Of a DNA stretch of 18,344 nt, positions 13,857 to 18,344 are shown in pieces (positions within the stretch are counted from its first letter, which is position 1; each line of letters starts with the position of its first letter). The DNA comes from Candidatus Nanohalarchaeota archaeon. GTDB lineage: Archaea > EX4484-52 > JAADEF01. The stretch is taken from NCBI GenBank assembly GCA_013153555.1, contig JAADEF010000009.1, positions 1 through 18,344 of the forward strand, given 5' to 3'. The notes below the pieces were generated by a model. That model was not told the origin of the DNA and ran no database searches. It saw only the letters and a program-made list of their open reading frames with translations. The position numbers and the translations under genes were made by a program.

Positions 13857-14708
13857 ATGGACGACTTCATAAAAGAAATCAAAAAGAAAAAAGTAAAAGA
13901 ATTAGAAGAAATGCTTACTAACTTAAAACAAGAACTAGATGAGCTCACAGCAAGCATAGATAAAAAAGTATTAGAGGAATTTGAAGAGCTTAGAGAAAAA
14001 GCAAAAGAACTAAAACAAAAAAGAAATGAACTCAATACTAAAATAAAACAATTAAAAATTAAAAGAAGCAGACTCAACAAAAAAGCAAAATTTTTAGAAA
14101 AGAAAATACTAGATAACATGAAAGAATACGAATATCTTAATAAAATAGTTAAAAAAGTTCAATCTCCGAAGCTTATAATTAAAAAAATAAAAAAACTTGA
14201 TTGGTATCTTCAAACAGAACCTCTATCTATTAAAAAAGATGAAGAAATTAGAAGAAAAATAGAAGAATTAGAAGAGCAACTTATGACAATCAAAAGATAT
14301 CTTCGCATAAAGAAATATTTAGAACAAGATAAAAAAGATTTACCCGAAATAAAGAAAAAAGCAGATGAAGTGCATGAAGAAATAATAAAGCTCTCAAAAG
14401 AAAGCGAAGATCATCATCAACAATTAATGAAAGTCATGGATAAGCTCAAAGAAATAGAAGGTAAAATAGGAGATAAAATAAATAAAATACATGAGTTAGA
14501 AAAGAAAATTAGAATTTTAGAAAAAGAAATAAAAATAAAATCTAAACCTGCAGCTCCTTCTAAAAAGCCTGGATTTGAAGATGAAGAATTAAAAAAGAAG
14601 GCAGAAGAGCTATATAGAGCATTTCTCAATAAGAAAAAATTAACTACTGAAGAACTTATGTTAGTACAGCAATACATGGCAAGTATGGAAGAAGAAAAAA
14701 AGAAATAA
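13857..14708 (+). CDS. Archaeal coiled-coil protein (COG1340-like)
   Basis: A 283-residue, very Lys/Glu-rich protein that is predicted to be coiled coil almost end to end (about 5-230), with breaks near residues 100-125 and 150-165. The middle segment IKKLDWYLQTEPLSIKKDEE (110-129) is the recognisable mark of the COG1340 group of archaeal coiled-coil proteins. A short Pro/Ala/Lys linker (KPAAPSKKPGFEDEE, about 230-245) leads to a helical C-terminal segment ending EELMLVQQYMASMEEEKKK. The function of the group is not known; such proteins usually act as scaffolds or tethers. No signal or membrane helix is seen. Six T directly follow the stop codon. Monocistronic, divergent from tRNA-Tyr. Confidence 0.85.
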   Translation: MDDFIKEIKKKKVKELEEMLTNLKQELDELTASIDKKVLEEFEELREKAKELKQKRNELNTKIKQLKIKRSRLNKKAKFLEKKILDNMKEYEYLNKIVKKVQSPKLIIKKIKKLDWYLQTEPLSIKKDEEIRRKIEELEEQLMTIKRYLRIKKYLEQDKKDLPEIKKKADEVHEEIIKLSKESEDHHQQLMKVMDKLKEIEGKIGDKINKIHELEKKIRILEKEIKIKSKPAAPSKKPGFEDEELKKKAEELYRAFLNKKKLTTEELMLVQQYMASMEEEKKK

Positions 14709-14714
14709 TTTTTT
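14709..14714 (+). terminator. Putative T-tract terminator after the coiled-coil gene
   Basis: A run of six T begins at the base after the stop codon, in the short gap before tRNA-Val. It fits an archaeal T-tract terminator. Confidence 0.35.
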
Positions 14715-14744
14715 AAATAAAACAGCTCCAAAACACATAATAAT

Positions 14745-14817
14745 GGGCTGGTGGTCTAGTGGCTATGACGCCGCCCTTACAAGGCGGAGGTCGCCGGTTC
14801 AAATCCGGCCCGGCCCA
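14745..14817 (+). tRNA. tRNA-Val (anticodon TAC)
   Basis: A complete 73-nt cloverleaf on the plus strand. The acceptor stem GGGCTGG pairs with CCGGCCC (one T-G wobble) and the discriminator is A. The anticodon stem CGCC-side pairs enclose loop CTTACAA, giving TAC. The T arm is GCCGG-TTCAAAT-CCGGC. The next bases are TAG, so CCA is not encoded. No intron. Confidence 0.96.
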
Positions 14818-15000
14818 TAGCGGGAAATTCTTCCCTGCACCCTAGAGCGGGTTAATGCTTTGCATTAACCCACTAACTCGCTTCGCTCGCATACCAAGGG
14901 GCTTCGCCCCTTCGGGAACCCCAACCTCCTGGGAGCCGACATCACGCTAATGCGTGAGTAGACTGTGGGGCTTCGCCCCTTCGGTTCGCAACCATGTAAT
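14818..15000. repeat. GC-rich multi-hairpin block of unknown nature
   Basis: No coding frame is credible here. The block is far more GC-rich than its surroundings and is packed with inverted repeats: GGGAA/TTCCC (14822-14835), a perfect 10-bp stem GGGTTAATGC/GCATTAACCC with loop TTT (14849-14871), TCGCTTCGCTCG-type sequence (14878-14890), TCACGC/GCGTGA (14942-14957), and two exact copies of GGGGCTTCGCCCCTTCGG at 14898-14915 and 14967-14984, each containing a GGGGC/GCCCC hairpin. It could be a structured non-coding RNA trailing tRNA-Val, or a remnant cluster of short palindromic repeats. I cannot assign it to a known RNA family. Confidence 0.6.
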
Positions 15001-15100
15001 TAGTACTAAAAATTTTCTTCTATAAATTTTCCAAAAATACTTAAAACTATATTACAATCACAATTTTAAAAGTAAGGTTAAAAAATTAGTTAGGGATAAA

Positions 15101-16336
15101 ATGTCGCAAGAATCAATTAAAGTAATGAATGAAGATGAAGTTAAAGAACTAATAGATCGGCTGAAAGAAATAAGAGGAAGGCATACTGAGCTTGTTACAG
15201 TTTATGTTCCTGCAGGACACAATATTAATGAAGTTAAAAATATGATTGCAAAAGAAATAAGCACTGCAGAGAACATTAAATCAAAAACCACACGTAATAA
15301 TGTTATTGATGCTCTTTCTAAAATACTTAATGCTTTAAAATATTATAGAGAAACCCCTGAAACGGGTTTGGTAATTTTTTGTGGTAATGTTTCGCCTCGA
15401 GAAGGAGAATCAGACATAAAAATATGGGAAGTAATACCTCCAAGAGCAGTTCCAATAAAATTATACAGATGTGATCAAGTATTTGTAACTCAACCTTTAG
15501 AAGAGATGTTTGAAACAAAAGAGGTTTATGGGATTATAGCCATAGACCGACAAGAAGCAGCCATTGGTTTTTTAAGAGGTAAATCAATAGAAATTGTTAA
15601 AAAAATAGAAAGTATGGTGCCTGGAAAAACAGCCAAAGGAGGTCAAAGTGCTGCAAGATTTATGCGTGTAAGAGAAGGTTTGCTTCTAGCATTTGAAAAA
15701 GAAGTAGGTGAAGTTGCAACAGAAATCTTTAAAAATGAAAAGAATTTAAAAGGCATACTTATAGGTGGACCAGGTCCTTTGAAATATGAATTTGCAGAAG
15801 GAGATTACTTACCCCACGACCTAAAACAAAAAATAATAAAAATAGTAGATACAGGATATGCAGGAGAAGAAGGAATAAAAGAAGTAGTGGCTAGAGCAGA
15901 AGATGTTCTAAAAGAAAGCGCATATTTACAAGAAAAAAACATAGTGGATAAATTCTTTTCTATGCTTAAAAAAGATGATGAATTAGTGGTTTATGGGCTG
16001 CGCCAAACACTCGATGCATTAAAAATGGGTGCTGTAGATACTCTTTTAGTTTCTGAAAACGCTCCTTTTACTGCCATCAAATACAAATGTAAATCCTGCG
16101 GTTATGAAGGAACAGTGGCAAGATTAAAAAAAGATGCGTCCTTGCCTCTGAAATGTGAGCAGTGTGGTAGTGAAGATGTAGAAAAAGAAGAGATAAGTTT
16201 TAAAAAATACATAAAAGATGAGGCTCAGCTTTATGGCACGGAAGTGCATATTATATCGGATGAGTCTCCAGAAGGAAAGCAGTTTAGCATGTTTTCAGGA
16301 ATAGGAGGCATATTAAGATACAAAATAAAACAATAA
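15101..16336 (+). CDS. prf1: Peptide chain release factor aRF1
   Basis: Class I release factor that reads all three stop codons and triggers hydrolysis of the finished peptide on the ribosome. The 411-residue product has the expected length. The stop-codon domain contains NIKS (58-61, in TAENIKSKTTRN) and YxCxxxF as Y122-C124-F128. The middle domain carries the GGQ motif at 180-182 (GKTAKGGQSAARFMRVRE). The C-terminal domain has the small zinc-binding insert C330-x2-C333 and C352-x2-C355. AGGGAT lies 3 nt before the ATG, as at rnhB. Monocistronic, between the GC-rich hairpin block and the ftsZ upstream region. All catalytic and decoding motifs are intact. Confidence 0.98.
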   Translation: MSQESIKVMNEDEVKELIDRLKEIRGRHTELVTVYVPAGHNINEVKNMIAKEISTAENIKSKTTRNNVIDALSKILNALKYYRETPETGLVIFCGNVSPREGESDIKIWEVIPPRAVPIKLYRCDQVFVTQPLEEMFETKEVYGIIAIDRQEAAIGFLRGKSIEIVKKIESMVPGKTAKGGQSAARFMRVREGLLLAFEKEVGEVATEIFKNEKNLKGILIGGPGPLKYEFAEGDYLPHDLKQKIIKIVDTGYAGEEGIKEVVARAEDVLKESAYLQEKNIVDKFFSMLKKDDELVVYGLRQTLDALKMGAVDTLLVSENAPFTAIKYKCKSCGYEGTVARLKKDASLPLKCEQCGSEDVEKEEISFKKYIKDEAQLYGTEVHIISDESPEGKQFSMFSGIGGILRYKIKQ

Positions 16337-16688
16337 AATATATATTAGAGTATATATTTTGTGATGTATATCTCTAAGTGCAAAAACATATATATTGGCT
16401 AGAAACATAATTAAAAGAATAAGGGCTTAAAACTAATTTACTTGCGTAATGGGCTAAAAGGGCTTTATACCTTATGGGCATAAAAGGGCTCATCATCTTG
16501 AGCATCAGAGTTTTTAGGGCTTTAGGATCTTTACATATTAGGGCTTTTTCTGGGCTTAACAGTATATATGTTTTGTAGCCGTTAATATACTTTTTGGCAA
16601 TAAAGCATATATTACAAAAAATATATATTGAGATATAGACATAATAATATATACAATATGATAAATAATTTCAAGGGGGTTGTTAAGA
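16337..16688. promoter_or_regulatory. ftsZ upstream region: GGGCT array framed by AT-rich inverted repeats
   Basis: No gene is seen in these roughly 350 bases. The core (16421-16556) holds seven copies of GGGCT, at 16423, 16451, 16460, 16486, 16517, 16541 and 16552, plus GGGCA at 16476, all on the plus strand; most fit (A/T)GGGCTT. Both flanks are TATATA-rich. CAAAAACATATATA (16381-16394) is repeated in inverted form at 16562-16575, and TATATATTTTGTGATGTATA (16351-16370) is imperfectly inverted at about 16607-16628. GGGGGT at 16675-16680 is the likely ftsZ ribosome binding site. The array may bind a regulator or be transcribed; neither can be decided from sequence. Confidence 0.5.
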
Positions 16689-17753
16689 ATGGAATCAATC
16701 ATACAAAATGCGCTGTCCAGGACAAATGAATGGGAAGATGTAGAATTAGAAGAAGCTAAAATTGTAGTAGTAGGAGTAGGTGGTATGGGATGTAATGTAA
16801 TAAATAGGCTAACCCAAGTAGGCATAAAAGGTGCTGAAACTGTTGCCATGAACACGGATCAAAAACATCTCAAAATGATCAAAGCACATAAAAAAATACT
16901 ATTAGGTCAGGAACAAACAAGAGGTTTGGGTGCAGGAGGTTATCCTCAAGTAGGTAAAAAAGCTGCAGAAGAAAGCCTTAACCAAATCAGAGAAGTGTTA
17001 AGAGGAGCTGACATGGTTTTCCTAATCGCTGGTATGGGTGGTGGTACTGGAACTGGTGCTGCTCCTGTTGTTGCTGAAATAGCAAAAAACCAAGGTGCTA
17101 TAGTAATAGGAGTAACCACTATGCCTTTTAAAATAGAAGGTGCTCGTATCCACAAAGCAGAAGAAGGATTGGCAGAATTAAGGAAAGTGACAGATACTGT
17201 AATAGTAATTCAAAACGATAGGTTGGTAGAGATAGCAGGAAACATGCCTTTACAACAAGCATTTGCTGTGGTGGATGAAATAGTTGTAACCATGATAAAA
17301 GGTATTACTGAAACAATAGCAATACCTTCAATCGTAAACCTTGATTTCGCAGATGTAAAAGCAGTTATGAGTGTTGGAGGAGTTGCAATCATAGGATTAG
17401 GAGAATCAAGCTCTGCTGCAAGAGCAAGGGAAGCAGTAGAACAAGCTTTAAGAAATCCTTTGCTTGATGTAGATTATCAAGGAGCAAATGGAGCTTTGAT
17501 TCACATTACAGGGGGAGAAGACTTAAAGCTTGATGAAATTAACGAAATAGGAGAATATGTTGCCAGCATGTTAGATAGTGGTGCTCAAACAATATGGGGT
17601 GCTCGCATAGATCCTACAATGAACGGAAAAATAAGAGTAATAACTATTGTTACAGGAGTAAAAAGTCCATACATATTGGGTAAAGAAGCAGAGCAAAAAG
17701 AAAGTAATGAGGTCAGCATGCATGATGCATTAGGTATAGAGATGATAAGATAA
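16689..17753 (+). CDS. ftsZ: Cell division protein FtsZ
   Basis: Tubulin-like GTPase that polymerises at mid-cell into the division ring. The 354-residue reading contains the nucleotide-binding GVGGMGCNVINRL (29-41), the tubulin signature GMGGGTGTG (115-123), and NLDFADVKAVM (217-227), the T7 loop whose Asp completes the GTPase site of the neighbouring subunit. The C-terminal tail after the GTPase-activating domain is short and ends HDALGIEMIR. The frame extends 3 codons further to a TTG, but GGGGGT lies 8 nt before the ATG at 16689, so that start is chosen. The gene is monocistronic with a long, repeat-rich upstream region. It belongs to the classical FtsZ group rather than CetZ; assigning FtsZ1 or FtsZ2 would need alignment. 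Confidence 0.97.
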   Translation: MESIIQNALSRTNEWEDVELEEAKIVVVGVGGMGCNVINRLTQVGIKGAETVAMNTDQKHLKMIKAHKKILLGQEQTRGLGAGGYPQVGKKAAEESLNQIREVLRGADMVFLIAGMGGGTGTGAAPVVAEIAKNQGAIVIGVTTMPFKIEGARIHKAEEGLAELRKVTDTVIVIQNDRLVEIAGNMPLQQAFAVVDEIVVTMIKGITETIAIPSIVNLDFADVKAVMSVGGVAIIGLGESSSAARAREAVEQALRNPLLDVDYQGANGALIHITGGEDLKLDEINEIGEYVASMLDSGAQTIWGARIDPTMNGKIRVITIVTGVKSPYILGKEAEQKESNEVSMHDALGIEMIR

Positions 17754-17783
17754 GTCAGACCCCTTAGCCCTGCACTATCTCTG

Positions 17784-17802
17784 CTTTTATTTTTTATTTT
17801 TT
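17784..17802 (+). terminator. T-rich terminator of ftsZ
   Basis: TTTTATTTTTTATTTTTT begins about 30 nt after the ftsZ stop codon. Such repeated T-tracts are typical archaeal terminators, and the next promoter follows shortly after. Confidence 0.55.
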
Positions 17803-17828
17803 CATTGTATGGTAATTAATAGGATTAA

Positions 17829-17838
17829 ATTTAAAAAT
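17829..17838 (+). promoter_or_regulatory. Putative TATA box for the last gene (leaderless)
   Basis: ATTTAAAAAT is centred about 27 nt before the ATG at 17861, with no Shine-Dalgarno between them, consistent with a leaderless mRNA. Confidence 0.45.
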
Positions 17839-17860
17839 ATTTCTCAAATATATAAGAATT

Positions 17861-18344
17861 ATGAAACTATTCATTACACGAAAAGATCTTTACAAACCAG
17901 AGTTAGTAAAATACTATTTGCCGTGGGAAGAAGCAGTACATATGCTAAATAAAGAACGGTTAATGTTTAATGCGCATTTTTATGGATATAATTTAATAGG
18001 AGAAGATCCCCGCAAAAAAGAAAATTATGAACTCACAGAAGAATCTAAACTAATGGCAAAAGCAGTAGCAACTGTTCTTCTTAATGAAAAATATGCTTTT
18101 AAAGAAAGGAAACTACCTGTTGTAATTCACGAAGGTAATACTGTTTTTGTGGAAAATGCGATTCCTGGAGTGGAGTTTGTTTATGAGGCAATTAAACAAG
18201 AATTGGAGAAGCATGGAGAAAATGTAGAAGATTACTTTATTTTGAAAGATCCTTATAATACAGATACATGGGGGGAAATAAAGTTTTTAATGAAACAATC
18301 GCAAATTTACAAACCAGATGCCATAATTTCTTTGGCATTTCCAA
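17861..18344 (+). CDS. Partial gene, possibly a YdcF/DUF218-like protein
   Basis: The first 161 codons of a gene cut by the right edge. The protein begins MKLFITRKDLYKPELVKYYL and has no signal peptide. I do not recognise it with confidence. The order ELTEESKLMAKAVA, KLPVVIHEG, IPGVEFVYEAI, ILKDPYNTDTWGEIKFL and PDAIISLAFP loosely follows the DUF218 (YdcF/ElyC) layout, in which an NTxxE segment precedes a hydrophobic strand, but the first glycine-rich strand of that family is not evident. It may be an unrelated alpha/beta protein. Transcribed alone after the ftsZ terminator. Confidence 0.6.
   Translation, partial: MKLFITRKDLYKPELVKYYLPWEEAVHMLNKERLMFNAHFYGYNLIGEDPRKKENYELTEESKLMAKAVATVLLNEKYAFKERKLPVVIHEGNTVFVENAIPGVEFVYEAIKQELEKHGENVEDYFILKDPYNTDTWGEIKFLMKQSQIYKPDAIISLAFP

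Noticed and set aside
14417..14731. Minus-strand open frame opposite the coiled-coil gene
   Set aside because: Phe/Ser-rich mirror of a Lys/Glu-rich coding strand, a typical antisense artefact.
14898..14984. Insertion-sequence ends or a CRISPR array from the repeated GGGGCTTCGCCCCTTCGG unit
   Set aside because: Only two copies in direct orientation, no transposase or cas gene, and no regular spacer.
14818..15000. SRP RNA, RNase P RNA or 5S rRNA in the GC-rich block
   Set aside because: None of the conserved elements of these RNAs could be found, and the block is a chain of simple local hairpins.
16337..16630. A mobile element with terminal inverted repeats before ftsZ
   Set aside because: The inverted repeats are AT-only and imperfect, no convincing target duplication or transposase is present; kept only as a regulatory-region observation.

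Overview
The window is a chromosomal stretch from an AT-rich archaeon. The archaeal assignment rests on ribosomal proteins S6e and L37Ae, RNA polymerase subunit P, release factor aRF1, RNase HII, a TrmG10-type tRNA methyltransferase, a COG1340-type coiled-coil protein, a cis-prenyltransferase, a tRNA-Tyr with an intron at position 37/38, tRNA genes without encoded CCA, TATA-type promoters and GGAGGTGAT-type ribosome binding sites. Compact genes, several short overlaps and simple secreted proteins would fit a small-genome (DPANN-like) or euryarchaeal lineage. The sequence alone does not settle the phylum.

Layout: (1) 1-324 has no gene. S6e (minus) and tRNA-Asn (minus) follow. (2) 984-2323 is a plus-strand run of L37Ae, RpoP and an RsmB/NOP-type RNA methyltransferase. 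(3) 2316-4490 (minus) encodes a large two-Ig-domain lipoprotein and a small Ser-rich, Cys-ended membrane protein. (4) RNase HII (plus) converges on a PRC-barrel protein (minus). (5) 5590-8262 (minus) is a four-gene [NiFe]-hydrogenase operon: small subunit, large subunit, an unknown 182-residue protein and the maturation protease. (6) 8354-9472 is a secreted DUF2202 ferritin-like protein with a C-terminal CxxC/PepSY-like domain. (7) 9551-13380 (minus) carries a thioredoxin-fold membrane protein, a cis-prenyltransferase, TrmG10, RNase Z and inorganic pyrophosphatase. (8) tRNA-Ser and intron-bearing tRNA-Tyr (minus) are followed by the coiled-coil gene and tRNA-Val (plus). (9) A GC-rich multi-hairpin block, aRF1, an unusual GGGCT-rich intergenic region, ftsZ and a gene cut by the right edge complete the window.

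Most genes serve information processing: translation, tRNA maturation and modification, and transcription. The accessory interest lies in three places. The hydrogenase looks like group 3b, but its small subunit is cut down to the proximal-cluster domain and no electron-transfer subunits accompany it; an unrecognised protein sits in the operon instead. The ftsZ upstream region holds seven GGGCT copies framed by nested AT-rich inverted repeats. A hairpin-packed GC-rich island lies between tRNA-Val and aRF1. Several genes have a TATA-like box about 26-30 nt before the ATG, implying leaderless transcripts, while operon-internal genes carry clear Shine-Dalgarno sites.
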